Positions 11,223 through 23,921 are shown, numbered from the stretch's first letter. The stretch is DNA of 64,000 bases from Plutella xylostella (GCF_932276165.1 NC_064012.1:2425501-2489500); one strand, 5' to 3'. Program-made: numbers and translations. Notes: generated from the letters alone by a model not told the origin.

Positions 11223-11349
11223 CGGAATAATCGGGATTTCATATAGCCTATCATACTATCTGACATAGTGCAGCCAAAGGGTATATGATGTTTCGCTGAG
11301 TACTGCGAGTTAGTGGTGGCGCGGACTTACGGGGGTTAAAACATCAAAC

Positions 11350-11580
11350 CTAATCGCCATTAGCCTTGATAGGCTCAGAATTATCCTTCTTATTCCTTCG
11401 GTTCCTCTTGTGTTTGCTGTTGGACAGTATTTCGTAGGCCTGCTGTATTTCCATGAACCGTTCTTGTGCGGCGCGGCGCTGAGCTTCGTCCTTCACTTTG
11501 TCAGGGTGGTGTTCGCGGGACAGTCGACGCCATGTTGACGTGATCTCTTGTTGTGTCGCTTCCGGAGTCACGCCGAGGAC
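11350..11580 (-). CDS. wus: DNAJC22 exon 6: J domain and C terminus
   Basis: The acceptor is tcttcacaccag on the - strand; phase 0. Encodes residues 295-370: VLGVTPEATQQEI, helix II, the HHPDK loop that stimulates Hsp70 ATPase, and helix III with QQAYEILS. It ends in a basic Lys/Arg-rich tail. The frame stays open upstream to 11631 in intron sequence, which is not coding. Confidence 0.93.
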   Translation of the reverse strand, partial: VLGVTPEATQQEITSTWRRLSREHHPDKVKDEAQRRAAQERFMEIQQAYEILSNSKHKRNRRNKKDNSEPIKANGD

Positions 11581-14500
11581 CTGGTGTGAAGATGTTGGCA
11601 ACATGAATAAATTGTCATTGCCTGCCAACAAGGCATAGATTTAAAAAGTAAAATAAAAAAGAAATGCACGACAAGTTGTACCAAGCGGCGAGTTTCATTT
11701 TTTCTCCTCACTCAATTAAAACCAGCAAATAGCAGTAAATACTGTTTTCTTCAGAAGTGAGGGATAAATTAGTATCTTTATCACCTAATTACAATTAATT
11801 TAATTGGTATACAATGTATGTAAATGTTACATTGCAACTTGATGTTATGTGTCTGAAGGATGGCATCAGAAATTTGGTAATTTGAAAGACAGGGTATACG
11901 TATACCGATACATGTCTTTAAAAAAACTAGAAGGTGAAGTAGATTAGAGGAGGACTGAACTGTTGAAGAATCGATAAACGTTGTAAGTAGATGAGCTCAC
12001 GAGTGTCACCTCCACTGATTGTGTATTCTCGCTACTAACAAGATTTAATAGGTATTACAAAATGTATATTTTTGTCGTAAGCCTTACGTAAACAGTCTGG
12101 TTAAACACGGAGATATTAAAGCATAACACTACACACAAGACATAAGCAAACAATTTCAATAAGTTTATACCTACGCAATCCATATGGCATCAATTAAAAA
12201 TAAAACAAAATCTACTTAATTGGTGTTTTATCTATTTTACGCACATCGTGAATTCTAACTTACAAAATAGCACTTTTTTGCCCTTAGAAATTCTAAGGGC
12301 AAAAAAAGTGCAATTCTGCTAATGTGCATATGAAATTCCGTGCAGGTTCTAGATATAAATATTCAAATATGCATTTGGTTAAAATACAAACCTATATTCT
12401 TGTGAGCAATGTTTCAAAACGTATGATTCAAACATAAAACTACACACAAAGTAAACGTATCGTAAAAATGACCGTGTAATCGATTCGAATTCAATTTTAT
12501 TTCAATATGCATGATAATGATATATTACTTAAGTACTAATAAAACGAAAATAAATTCGACTTCAAATAGGTCTTATAAAACCGTTCATTCAATTCGAAAT
12601 TGGTCAAATTCACTCATACGCCATAGATACCTCAAAGACAGTTGCTTTGTATTTCTTTCTATCTTGCGACTTGTTAGGTGGCATATAATCTCTAGAATTA
12701 TTTGGGGGCACATCTGACCCACTTTCTCTGACGTCATCCGGGAATTGGAAACCTCTGTAGAAATTCTCCTAAAGACACAATAATGTAATCTTAAACGTTT
12801 GTTTATTTTGATACATAATAAATCCAAATATTTTAAAATCCACATTATTATTTTCTTTATAATCACCCTGTTAGGAATATGTTACGACAGTTAGTTGGCA
12901 TAAGCATGCATGGCTCTAATATTAAGTAAGTATCAATATTATAGTTTTTTTTTTACCAATCGACTTCTTTGGCTCTCTCACTTTCCGATATTGACAAAGT
13001 GAGAAGGGTCATTGTTACGACCAATAGCAACGCAGAAAAACAATTTCAGTACTCGTTTCATAGAAAAATAGACTAGGTATAGTAACTTGACTTACCCTGT
13101 AAGCGTTTTGTTCGCCGTGTGGATCAGAGAGGTCTATGATCTGTTTCCACACCTCGTACCAGCCGTGGTGTTGAGCGTACAAGTAGGTCTCGTACATGGC
13201 CTGTTTCACATCCAACCACCTGAGAAGTAACCACATGTTCTAAGTTATAATGGCCTTATAAATTAACACCTAAAAGTGCATTTGTCACACATCGAGCGAG
13301 TCACAAAATAATATTGTTCCACACAGCCCGCAAAAACAATGTCTGTACATATAAACGAACCTTCAAAGAGAAGTGAATAGCTCCGTTCAGTGGTTCAATC
13401 TAGGACCCAAGTATATATATGTACTTAGTTCTATGTTTGATAGATGGCTCTGGACTTTCCCATCTTCTCCGTAGAACATAAGAGCCTTTTTTCCGAATGG
13501 GGAGTAGTGTACTTGGCTTTCGTTGAGAATATTTTCATTTGACAATAAAATAAATCAGAATTTTCAAAGTATGAATGAAAATATGCTCTGTAACACTTAC
13601 CAAGGGCTGGTAAAGAAGTGATGGATGGCCTCATAGACCGGCACTTCGTCTCCCTCACTGTCGGTGATTGTACCGTGGAAGTACAGGTAGCCGCACCACA
13701 GCGACAGGTACAGGCAAGCGCAAACTCCTAGCACTGCCAGACGCCTGGAAATAACAAGTCATTTATTAACAAAGGTCCCATTCGGGTGAGGCTGGCAATA
13801 ACACCCAGATTAGAGTACGACGCAGAAGTAGTGATTCATTGTCATATTTTGTGAAACCGAAGATTAAAAAGCAGGTAATAGGGACTAACAGGTAATCCAA
13901 GATTTTTCTTAAGCAAATCCGCTAGTGCTCATGCAGTAATTTCGTTACAGGAACCGTAATCACTGTAATCTATTTAAATCCGACATCTGATAGCAGCATC
14001 TTAGGTTTCACTATCAGGGCTAACTACTAATTCTTTATAGAGACTTCTAGGAGTGTGGTACTCCGCACCGCTTATGCTTCATACTTTTCGAAGACCACTC
14101 ACTTCACAACCCCTTGCTTCTTCCTAGGTGTGCGTCTCCAGTCCTTGGACAGCCAGTCGAACGCGAGTCCGGAGGCCAGCACCATCACCGTGAACCAGAT
14201 GCTCTCGTCGAAGATGTAATAGCGGACGGGGTAGGCCAGGTACGCCGCCAACACAGGCCACTTCAGCGACCCTTGCTCGCGCCCGATGTTGCCCACTGTC
14301 CACACGCCTGGGGATTGGTCATTGAAATTACATTCAAAGATAGATTTTAAGATTATGTGTCGATTAACAAAATATCAGTCTACATTTCACAAAGGCTTGG
14401 TTGCTATGGAGAATAAAATGTTGAAGGAATTTGGTGGGGTAGTGGTTAGGGATTATTGGATCTTAAAATGAGGATGGCTGAGGACAGAGTGCCAGCTTTA

Positions 14501-16253
14501 ACCAGAGGATAAAAGGAGGAGACAGAGGCCCCCCCCAATGTAACAAATAACTCTTAAATAGTACAAAGAGTATTTACCCAGAGCGGCCACAAATGGTATG
14601 AGGTAGTTGAGATATCTGAAGTTGATGCCCCACACCTCATCAGGGGGCACCGCCAGCATCATCATCTGAGCCCAGGAGTAGCCCACCATCAGCATACCCG
14701 TGAACCGGTTCATTGAGAACGGAGGCTGAAAACGTGTTTTATAAACACATTTATCCAATAACTTGGTGGCAAAATACAATAAAATTTCAAAAGTAAACAT
14801 AATGACAAAATTATGTAATGTGGAGATTTGGTACTGTGAAATTAATAATGAATCACTTTCGAATGTAAAATGGATATGATTTGCTTGGTGTTAGCTTTCA
14901 ACAATTGTCTTTCCATGAATGAGTTTGAGGGAATGTGGTAACAAGATAGTGATCAATGTTATTTGTAAATAAGACCCAGCAGTTAGCAAGACTATCACCA
15001 GCTTTATTTACAAATTGATTCACCTATAGTACCTATAGCTAGCTGTAACATCTCATTTAATGCAGTATAACATATTGATTCACACTGGGAGGTCACTCTC
15101 TAAATCAACGAACAAGAATTTGTTCTAAGTGCAGCGCTAACCACAACCCTATTGATTTGAGTTAAGCATACCAATTGCATAACAGCTCTTGTCCATTCAT
15201 TTGGTAGTGACCCTACAATTTTTTGAGTGTAACAAAGGTTAGCAATTCACATGTTACAGATACATAGAGGACCCATGAAATCTTGATCAACATAATTATA
15301 TATATAAATAAACTTGTAAAGAATAGTGATAGAATATTATTGTCTTCATTGGTAACCAAAATAGCAAAAGAGACAAAATAACAATGACCAATAGCTGTTT
15401 ATCTACATTGGTAATGAATGGTGCAGTGAAGCTGAGATGCAGAATAAATGTATTTCATGAATCATTAGCATAATCTGAAAGCAGTTAGATGAAAAATTAA
15501 GGATCTAACTAAAGTATTACCTTCAAGCCCTTATTTCTGGATAAAAGGAGAACAGCTTTAAAAGAAGAAAAGCAATTAGATACATAATAAATATAAAATA
15601 ACACAAGATAAACTATGTATTAAGTATATAAAATAAACCCAAAACCTTTTATAAAAAAGTACATTTAAAATATTTACTTTAAGTATACTTTTATTAAATA
15701 TCTATTTTATTAATTATACCACAAAATTATATTCATATTTTACAAAATCAAAAGGTATTAAGATCTCTACCTCTGGAAATGACTGTAAAAGTATTAAATT
15801 AAGCATTTTGCTAAATGATGTATGTACAGTTATGCCACGGTCTGCATAACTAACCAAATTAAACATACGTATACCAATACCATTTCCCGTAGTTAAATAC
15901 AATTATTAATGTTGTAAAATTATGCTATCCATCATAAAGTATTAAAAAACTACATTACACCTGCATGACACTATTTGACCTACTTTACTTACTTTCTTGT
16001 TCTGCTTCATCTTGGTCACCAGCCAGGCCATGTAGACGGGCTCCTCGTTGGCATCTCGAACGTAGCGAGGTATCCTGAAGACTTCTCCCAGCCAGCCCAC
16101 CCCAAACCCTCCGAGGGTGCTCCACCAAACAAACGCATGTCGATCCCGCCTCAAGTAGAAATGGTGAGTCCCAAGTATGCCACCGAACAACCAGAACACA
16201 TACGCCCAAAATACAGACTTTTGACTCGGTATACTATCTCCGGTTGCTGACAT
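11350..16253 (-). CDS. wus: DnaJ homolog subfamily C member 22 (wurst), complete
   Basis: A multi-pass membrane co-chaperone; in Drosophila, wurst is needed for clathrin-mediated endocytosis and tracheal tube maturation, working with Hsc70. Six exons on the - strand: 16253-15993, 14725-14578, 14307-14103, 13744-13601, 13219-13096 and 11580-11350. All have GT/AG borders and the phases close to 1113 bases, giving 370 residues, close to the usual family length (about 340-410). An N-terminal TM2 domain is followed by several hydrophobic helices and a C-terminal J domain with HPD at residues 319-321. The start ATG at 16253 is chosen because the TM2 domain begins soon after it and the upstream frame has no other ATG. 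The order TM2 then C-terminal J domain is diagnostic. Confidence 0.93.
12270..12311. repeat. Short perfect inverted repeat
   Basis: The arms GCACTTTTTTGCCCTTAGAA and the mirrored copy are separated by one or two bases. With poly-A/T blocks inside the arms this is probably a minimal MITE derivative. Confidence 0.6.
12610..12768 (-). CDS. wus: Possible alternative last exon of DNAJC22
   Basis: Between exons 5 and 6 the - strand has a good acceptor (tgtctttag, AG at 12770-12769) followed by 52 codons and a stop. The phase (0) is compatible with exon 5. Its product (starting ENFYRGFQFPDD) has no J-domain similarity, so use of this exon would make a form without the co-chaperone domain. No transcript evidence; it may be chance. 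Confidence 0.22.
   Translation of the reverse strand, partial: ENFYRGFQFPDDVRESGSDVPPNNSRDYMPPNKSQDRKKYKATVFEVSMAYE
13096..14725 (-). CDS. wus: DNAJC22 exons 2-5: membrane helices and loop
   Basis: Exons 14725-14578, 14307-14103, 13744-13601 and 13219-13096 encode residues 88-294. They include several hydrophobic segments (for example around GYSWAQMMML, ESIWFTVMVLASG and LAVLGVCACLYLSLW) and the family motif HHFFTSPWW. Exon 5 ends in DPHGEQNAYR, which continues directly into the J domain. Introns are 270-590 bases and hold no genes. Confidence 0.9.
14726..15992. other. DNAJC22 intron 1
   Basis: A 1.27-kb AT-rich intron. No exon, repeat family or RNA gene recognised. Confidence 0.5.
15993..16253 (-). 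CDS. wus: DNAJC22 exon 1: start and TM2 domain
   Basis: Encodes residues 1-87. Two hydrophobic helices flank the GGILGTHHFYLRRDRHA turn, which is the hallmark of TM2 domains. The donor is GTAAGT on the - strand just below 15993, in phase 0. Confidence 0.92.
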
Positions 16254-16650
16254 TTTCAATGATTTCTAAAATATTTATGTGTGTCGTGTAACCGTACTTT
16301 TTACTCAAGTAGATAAAGGTCGATTAAGCAACTGTTTTACAAACAGGTCACTTTAAAAAGTGCTTACGTGGAAGAAACTTCTTTCCGTGATCATCAGGGA
16401 TTATTGCTGTATTGCACAATTTATTTAAAAACATGAATTAAAAGTTTTACCGTGCCAGCAAGTGAAAATGAAAACTTTTCTGACGCTCGCTTGTCACTGT
16501 CAAATTGACATAACTTGGTGACGTTTCGTTTTCGTTTTGTTGGCACTTTATGCTCACTCTACAATCAGTCGCGTTGGAGTTGTATGAATTGAATACACTG
16601 TACAGTGTACAGTAAAGTGGATAGTCGGGCAAAAAGGGAAAATTTATCGT
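16254..16650 (-). promoter_or_regulatory. wus: DNAJC22 5'UTR and probable promoter region
   Basis: Upstream of the start codon on the - strand. A region with moderately higher GC at about 16450-16600 (TGACGTTTCGTTTTCG and related) is the likely transcription start area. No TATA box at a convincing distance is seen; assignment is positional. Confidence 0.3.
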
Positions 16651-17046
16651 ATTTTGTTTGTCACAATAGTGCTCTTAAACCTATTTTTATTTTATCCTAT
16701 TCATTTATGAGATTAGAGCCAACGGAAAATATTAATTAGATGACGTAAGTAGTTTCAAGAAGTAAGCAAACCTATGCCCGCAGCTCTTTCAATCCATAAT
16801 CCGTACTCCAGTGAATTAACACCCATATTGCCTTAAAAAATTATTAGGTACTACTGGATCGCGAGCTAAATTAAATCATAGGTATTGTTTAGAATAGATT
16901 TATTGTTAACATTGAATAGGTATTTTTTTCTATCAAGCATATAAATATATATTTCTTGGAAAACCGATGAAAAGCTTCAGCAATAAGAATAACTGGTTAG
17001 TGGTAAAACGAGGGTAAAACCTATAATTTGACATTAACATCAGGTA

Positions 17047-18196
17047 TAGTGCCACAATCTTATCTGTTCCGGTGGCGACTTCGCTGTGGTCGAATCCAGT
17101 GATGCCATCGATTAAATTTTGCCTATTTCTGGTTTAAACGACAATGCATTTCTGCTATTACCTATTGTTATAATTAGGTACATTCATAAGTATAGATAAA
17201 TCAAAATATAGGGTCGGTAGTAAATGAAAGAGGATATAATATATCAAACGACATTTGTTGTATGGAAAATTTGTCCACGGCGAACAGAAATAAAATTAGT
17301 TCTGATTATGTTCTGATATAGGAGATTAAATCTAGATTACAATGGTAGGTATAGGTAATATATGTGGTTCGTGGGAATACGACTTAAAAAAAACTATTAA
17401 TTATTATTTTTGAACACTTTATTTAACATTTTTAAAGTAAATAGAAACAAGAGCATACAATTAAAAGAAATTCAGACAGTGTGCAAAGGTTAATTCATCA
17501 TCATCACGACCCATCACGTCCCCACTCAGCAGTGGGGACCAGCGGGCACGGGTCTCCTTCCAAAGGCTAATTGCCAAAAAGCAATTTCTTTCAGCCAACT
17601 CTTGATAGGTTGGGAAAACAATGACATGTCATAAATCATCATTATTTCGTCTAAAATCGCTGCAGGTGCGAGAAATTCTTCTTGGTATACTGCATAAGAT
17701 TTAAAGTATCATGTCATGTCCTCACACCTGTAATCAAAGAAAAATAAAGATTATATACTTTTCATCACGAGTATCACGACTATTCACGACCCATCCCGTC
17801 CCCACTGCTGGGGCACGGGCCTCTCCGCTCTCGGGAAAATATTTAATAAAATTACATGGAGTATATGGGTAAAATTATTCGTCATATTTGGCAACACTAA
17901 CCTGTAGCTGCTGCAACTCGTTCTTCCAATTTTTCAAACGGAATTAAAGGCGCCTGAATATGTTATTCTTCCTGCATAAAAGCCAATATATATAGTACTA
18001 CTTTTCTTGCATCACATTACAGCGCTTTTGGCATTATTTCACCCAGAAAATCACAAAACAAATTAAATAACGTAGCGTCAGCCTCTTCGCAGAAATTGAC
18101 AACTCAAATAACGCACAGAGTATGAAATGACGTTTGACAATGACGTCTCGTTAGTTGCACATTTTGACCACCGGAACAGATAAGATTGTGGCACTA
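17047..18196. mobile_element. 1.15-kb non-autonomous DNA element with TA target duplication
   Basis: The left end TAGTGCCACAATCTTATC-TGTTCCGGTGG is matched by its reverse complement at the right end (about 31 bases), with TA on both sides (17045-17046 and 18197-18198). This fits a Tc1/mariner-type element. The interior encodes nothing recognisable and includes two copies of a CCCATC-CGTCCCCACT motif (about 17500 and 17785). Confidence 0.75.
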
Positions 18197-18599
18197 TATA
18201 GTGCCCAAGGACTTTGAATTATAACAGGACTGAGTACTGCCAAAATTTTAATTACTTAAACACGTCGTAAGCTGTTGTAATAAGATTCAATTTGGCAATC
18301 AACGTTTCAAGAGCCAAAACGAGCCGAGCGAGATAGCTAGATTAGAGGCCGTTTGTCCCTTACTAACGCTTGCCATCCCAAAAAAAACGTGATAGTTGGT
18401 AGAAAATATTTGATTTGATTTGAATTTAAAATGTTAGATTTTTATTTCAAACAATGATTTAATTATCATACGAACTCTAAGCATAACTTATAATTAAATA
18501 ATAACTTTAAACTTACTAATAAGATTAAAGTTATTATTTAATAAGATATTATTTTGTATCGTACCTCATAATAATACCTTATATATACAAAGTCCTTGA

Positions 18600-18823
18600 T
18601 AGTGCCAGAAACTTATCCTGTTCCGGTGACAGCTCACGTAAATGTGTAATATTTCTTCATTTTATAAGATTTTAAGTTTGCCAGTAGTGGTAATTAGCTC
18701 TTGTGGTTTCAATAAACCCATTTAATCTATAACAATATATAATTCATTAGTAAATAATGAGATATAGATCAATTTAGTTCGCTCTCACCGGAACAGATAA
18801 GTTTGTCGCACTTAACAGCTGAA
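18600..18823. mobile_element. Short relative of the 17-kb element
   Basis: A 224-bp unit with ends AGTGCCAGAAACTTATCCTG and the diverged mirror CAGATAAGTTTGTCGCACT. They are clearly related to the termini of the 17047-18196 element, so this is an internally deleted, older member. Confidence 0.65.
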
Positions 18824-19179
18824 CTATAAAGTCCAAATAAATGAGGGCACTGCTATCTACCATGTATAACGTGACCATTTTTTTTTGTCAAAGCAAGACA
18901 CCTGCGGAATTTCATATCCCTCAAAGATACATATATTATCTTTCATTCTCATGTTCTTATCTTTTCGCTCAGTTTGCTCAGTGCATCAATTGAAAATTCA
19001 ATCCCTACGATGAAAGAGTGAAATGTGAAAGAGATGCATGAATGGTGAATGACAATTTTTTTATATTTATTTAATAATCTTGTAAAGTTGGTATATTTAG
19101 GATACCTAAGTACTTACTTACTGTGTTTTTATAAATATACCAGACGGGTACACTACATAAATCCGAATTACTTTTTTAC

Positions 19180-20060
19180 GAATATGAAAATAACGATTTT
19201 TTTTATTATGAATTTCATATTTCTAGTAAATTTTAAGTTTTTGAATAATGAAAATTACGAAAAGTTGATAAACGAATTTCAAACAACAGATTTATTAAAA
19301 TGACCAAAGTAAACTTTTCGAATGTTAAATGTACGATTTTTTATTTTATGGAATTGTTTAAATCACGAATCCCGAAATTTTAATATTCCGAAAACACAAA
19401 TCCCCGAATGTAACTAAGTTAACAATTTATTTATTTTTTTGCTTCGGTCCGCTTCGTTTTTCGACATCATTATGCACCTAATAAACGCTCCTCCTCGCTT
19501 TGCTCATCGTTGCACCTATCTTTAAGTTTAGGTCCTAAAGTTTTTAAGGTTAAACAGTAAACACCGTAAAAATCCCAGTAATTGTTTAGCTTTGTTGTGT
19601 TACTTAACAACAAATACTACAAATAGTTTTCTATTTAACAATATTTTTACTCTATATTTGAAACGCTTCGCTTTGTTTTTCGATATCTATGTGCAGCTAA
19701 CACGCTCCTCATCGCTTTGATCGTCGTTGTACCTATCTTTAGGTTTTAATTCTAAAGTTGGTGAAACTTTCATTTTATTTTTGTCAAAATCACGAATTAT
19801 CATATTTTTGGTCCGGATTTTATATTTCGTGATTATAATAAATCTGTATTTTTATTTTTCGTATAGAATTACTTAATCCTATTTTTTAACGTTCGTGTAT
19901 TTAACAATCGTGATTATTATATCTATTCGATTTTTATAAATCGATATTTAAAAAATCGTTATTGCAATATATTCTAAATTTGGTAGGTAGGTATTCGGTG
20001 TTTTAAATTCGGAAAAACTTTTTCGGAATTTTTGGAATACCAGACGCTACAAAATTCTTA
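19180..20060. repeat. AT-rich repeat region with CGAA/TTCG motifs and a diverged ~105-bp direct repeat
   Basis: Short motifs such as ACGAAT, CCGAAA and ATTTCGTGATT recur in both orientations. Within it, about 19441-19545 and 19668-19770 are diverged direct copies (CGCTTCG-TTTTTCGA then TGCACCTATCTTTAAG). Looks like a decayed repeat family; no coding potential. Confidence 0.45.
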
Positions 20061-20333
20061 AACATCCCACTTTTATTTTTTAAAACTCCCAATAGTATAT
20101 GTGAGTAAGTGGTAAGAAGATAAATTTAATAGTTGTCTCAAGTGATTAAATGAAAGAAAGGAAATATGGGATGAAGTTACAAAATGTAGGTAATTTAAAT
20201 TATCGTTTGGTCTGTTTAAGAAAGCGGGACATTTTTGCTGCTGCGGGGGACAGCGGGACGCACAGCTTGAAAGGGGGACTGTCCCGCCCAAAGCGGGACG
20301 TATGGTCACGTTAACCATGTAGCAACTAGCAAT

Positions 20334-20336
<3 letters not shown>

Positions 20337-20373
<37 letters not shown>
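20337..20373. repeat. (TA)n microsatellite
   Basis: About 18 perfect TA dinucleotides in a row. Confidence 0.95.
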
Positions 20374-20374
<1 letters not shown>

Positions 20375-21639
20375 CGAAACAAAACCGACTTTGTTACTCG
20401 AAATTCTACCTATATTTCTGTATTTTAAAAACAACTTAGTTACCATCCACAAAAAAACTCTTGTTCAAGCAGTGTTAATAATATTATGAAGGCTAATATA
20501 ATAGTGCTAATAGTGAAACCAATAATAATATTATGAATGCCATTTTTTTGGCAGCAATGGTTTTTAGTGTTGCCACAAATTATTGAATTATCTGGTTTGA
20601 AAGCTTATTAGTTTTCCATGTTTATAAGCTGAAGTGCACAAAAAAGTCGTATGAAATTATTTTTTAATTTAATTTATTTGTTTTTGGGTTTTGAATATTT
20701 TTTTAAAATGTTTAACTATTTTGAGGTATTGTGTCTAATTTAAGTCGAATAATCCACATTTGATTATTTTAATTAGTTTATTAAGGGATTAATTATGCAA
20801 AACAACCAAAAAAAAGTATTAGAATATGGGTAGTTTTTTTTTCGGTTTTAAGCATAAAATTAAGGCAAAAAATTTAAAAAACTAAAATATTAAATATCTT
20901 AGAAATTAAGTTTCGGATAATGCATTTTTGGGTTCAATCGAATGGAAATGCCTTCCTCTATCACCTCCTGAAAGGATCCGGTATAATTACCAATAACCCT
21001 GTATATATAGACTGTTAAAGTCAAAACAAAAAAAACCCGACTTTATAGCTTAGAACCTCTTTTGGACTTAAAACCTCTGTAACGGCTCATTCTCTAACCT
21101 TAACAACTGTAACCAAACATTGTTTTTGTTAAATATGTTTATTGCACGTAACAGTTTAAAACAATACAATCAATTTCTATTAAAATATGTAACAATTAGT
21201 TAAATGGTGACAGACAATAAGTTCCAATAATTTTACATTAGGTACTTATTTTCTTCGACGATTTTAATTTTGCAAAATTATTAATTAAATATACTCATAC
21301 TGTCATATTAAGTCTTTTTCATGAGTTCTGACTATGCACAAAATAGATTATTAAGCTTTTCTTGTCTTAAAGTAGATCTTAGATAGTATTTACCCCGTTT
21401 TAAGCAAGAAAATTTGTCACCGGTGTGCACAGTGTCATGCGAAATGCTATATCAGTTTTGATAAAAGTTTTGATAAATATGCTCCAAATTTTGTTTTTGC
21501 AGTAAAAAAGATAGACTTTGTAATAATCTAGAATCTGGTTTTATCGAAATTCTTTCAGAAGAAACATGGCATTGAAAGTGTAAGCATTCCTTAACTAAAT
21601 CAGATTGTTCGGGCACCTTTATTTTTTTGGTATGAGGAT

Positions 21640-22534
21640 AGTAAAACTACCCTCACATGGCGGTTTGTGAGCTGCGTCCTACGAGAGGCGGCCATCATCA
21701 GTGTGGACTCGGGATCCCTGCAGAACGTTTGTCGTCGGCTGCCAGCGGACCTTATAACCGCTCCCACTCATTTATTACGGACAATTTGTGATTGGTGAAC
21801 TTTTACATTTTAACAAGAATATTTGCATAGTGAGCTGTGTGTGTTTTTTATCAATTAAACATTACGCCAGGCCTGGCAAGAAGAACTTTCCTCGGAAGAC
21901 GGATCGGCCATTGACCTCGTGCACAGGGTGGTGAATTGTTCTTATCCCAATTTAATAAGGGTGCCCAATACGTGTGAGTTTAGGAAAGCTAGGACCAGTC
22001 CTCACTTAAGAATACAGTTCACTTATCTGCGCCAACACAGATTCTAAATTATTAGGATATTTTTTTCCAACGAAATGGCTTTTTCCATTAGGGTCGATGG
22101 TAACAATTCACTCATTTTAGATGGAAAAGAAAACTTCTCGTTTAACTCGTGTGGTAGGCCTTTTGCCGTTTCTCTCACTCGGAAACGAGCTGATCTACAT
22201 GGTAATAAAACAATATTAGGTACACGAAGTTGTGGAGAGATGGTGCTCGTGCTAGGCTCCGAAGATCCTGTGTTACGAGTTTTTTATTTTATTTTTATTG
22301 AAACGCTATTAGAATATTTTAAATTTTATGGTCACATAAATACAAAAAAGTATACCTCAGTATATATTACAGTGCGTTTATTAATCGTTTATTTATATAG
22401 GTATGGACTATGTACAGTTGTACAAGTACAATTATAAAAAAAAACTGTTTAAAAAATTAGCTATATTTGCCGCCCCTCGAAATCTGCCGCCCTAGGCACT
22501 GGCCTTTTTGGCCTATAGGTAAATCCGCCACTGC
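21640..22534. mobile_element. Unclassified repeat with a hAT-like right end
   Basis: A GC-richer block (21650-22060) without known coding sense precedes a 120-codon frame (22075-22437) that I do not recognise. The stretch closes at 22490-22534 with GGCCTATAGGTAAATCCGCCACTG, which in reverse (CAGTGGCGGATTTACC) resembles hAT termini. A matching left end was not found. Confidence 0.35.
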
Positions 22535-23175
22535 TCGCGGGCAACAGCTAGTTTCATGGAAGTAATAATACAACAGGAATGCGCACTCACCAAAATGATG
22601 CAAACAAAAATAGACCTAACCCATTCACCTTAAGATTTATATTTGAAGTGAAAGAGGCCGCGAGCCGATAGAGAGGGTTACCACAGAGCCCTTCCTCTCT
22701 TTCTAACAATTGCCAGGATTTATTTGTGTAAACTTTAGTAGATTTTGTACGAAGAGAGCTATGCAAAAAAAAATATTAAATTAAATCATAGACTACTGTA
22801 TATAATATCATTTTCAAAAACAAATTTGTTATAAATCATTATAAACATGTAATTTTAATGAAATATTTAGTATTTGTATGAATAATAATTCCATAAAAAA
22901 AATATTGGTAGTTTTTCTAAATACTTTACGACAAGACCGAAGTTGTCAAGATGACGGATGACGTTTATACTGTTGTGAGAGACGTTATGGTTAGGGTGAC
23001 CATTCATTCGTAGTTTTGAATCACTTTCCATTAATTAGGACCTGTTTCATTCAACTTTTTATTTTATTTTATACCTAAGTATCATTAGGTATTTTTGTGG
23101 CTGTTATCTTATAAGGCTGGTAAAGAGTTATGAGCTGTTGATTTTTTTGGTGATAGATATGAGTATTATAAGATA

Positions 23176-23327
23176 ACTAGCTGTTCCCGCGCGCTTCGCT
23201 TCGCCTTAAAAACTTTTCCCGTGGGAATTCCGGGATTAAAAGTAGCCTATGTTCTTTCCCAGGGTCTAGACCGTATGTATACCAAATTTCATTCAAATCC
23301 GTTCAGTAGTTTTGGCGTGAAAGAGTA

Positions 23328-23366
<39 letters not shown>

Positions 23367-23372
23367 CAGTTT
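23176..23372 (+). mobile_element. LINE/SINE 3' tail with GACA run (copy A)
   Basis: Begins ACTAGCTGTTCCCGCGCGCT and continues GGGAATTCCGGGAT, CAAATCCGTTCAGTAGTTTT, then (GACA)n. This tail is very common in lepidopteran genomes as the 3' end of non-LTR elements. Confidence 0.75.
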
Positions 23373-23534
23373 ATGAATTAATGAAATCATTAGTATGTGC
23401 CTAGTAAAATCTATCCGTTACGCCATCTCGACTCCCATTCGTGTGGCCGTGTGGCCGAGGGTTTGAATTCTGTCATGTACCAATAAATTCTATAGAAATA
23501 AGGAATTGAAATACAATTTATTATAGTTAAGTGC

Positions 23535-23810
23535 TTGGTGCTTGGGGTTTCTCTGATGGATCATACCAGAAATGAGGTTATATGTCAGAGGACTAAGGTT
23601 ACCGACATAGCTGTCAAAATATGCAAGCTGAAGTGGCAGTGGGCTGGTCATATCTGCCGAAGAACCGATAACCGTTGGCGTAGACGAGTTTTCGAGTGGA
23701 GACCTCGAACAGGCAAACGCAGCGTGGGATGCCCTCCTGCCCGCTGGACTGACGACCTTAGGCGGGTTTCAGCCGCGATGTATTGTGGTCGATGTACTAG
23801 ACATCATTGA
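23535..23810 (+). pseudogene. LINE reverse transcriptase C-terminal fragment
   Basis: A 91-codon frame containing LKWQWAGHICRRTDNRW, EWRPRTGKRSVGCPPARW and TDDLRR, the conserved stretch after the RT domain of insect RTE-like non-LTR elements. It is an isolated fragment, so non-functional. Confidence 0.8.
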
Positions 23811-23921
23811 TACATTGCGTCCACAAGCATCGCGCGAAATCAAAATTCATGCCGCACCACTCGTAGAGTCGCAAATACCTACATATTAAAATAAACAGGT
23901 AATCGATTACCTTTATACTAT

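Larger units (their letters stand above)
10692..11349 (-). other. Probable 3'UTR of DNAJC22 gene
   Basis: Downstream of the stop on the - strand. The nearest AATAAA on that strand is at 10697-10692, giving a 3'UTR of about 650 bases. It includes the near-perfect palindrome at 11045-11219. Confidence 0.4.
11640..13095. other. DNAJC22 intron 5
   Basis: A 1.5-kb AT-rich intron. Besides the possible alternative exon, it holds a small perfect hairpin at 12270-12311. No other gene is visible. Confidence 0.5.

Noticed and set aside
23330..23365. CRISPR-like short repeats
   Set aside because: It is a plain GACA microsatellite at a retroelement tail; no spaced repeats of CRISPR type exist in the window.
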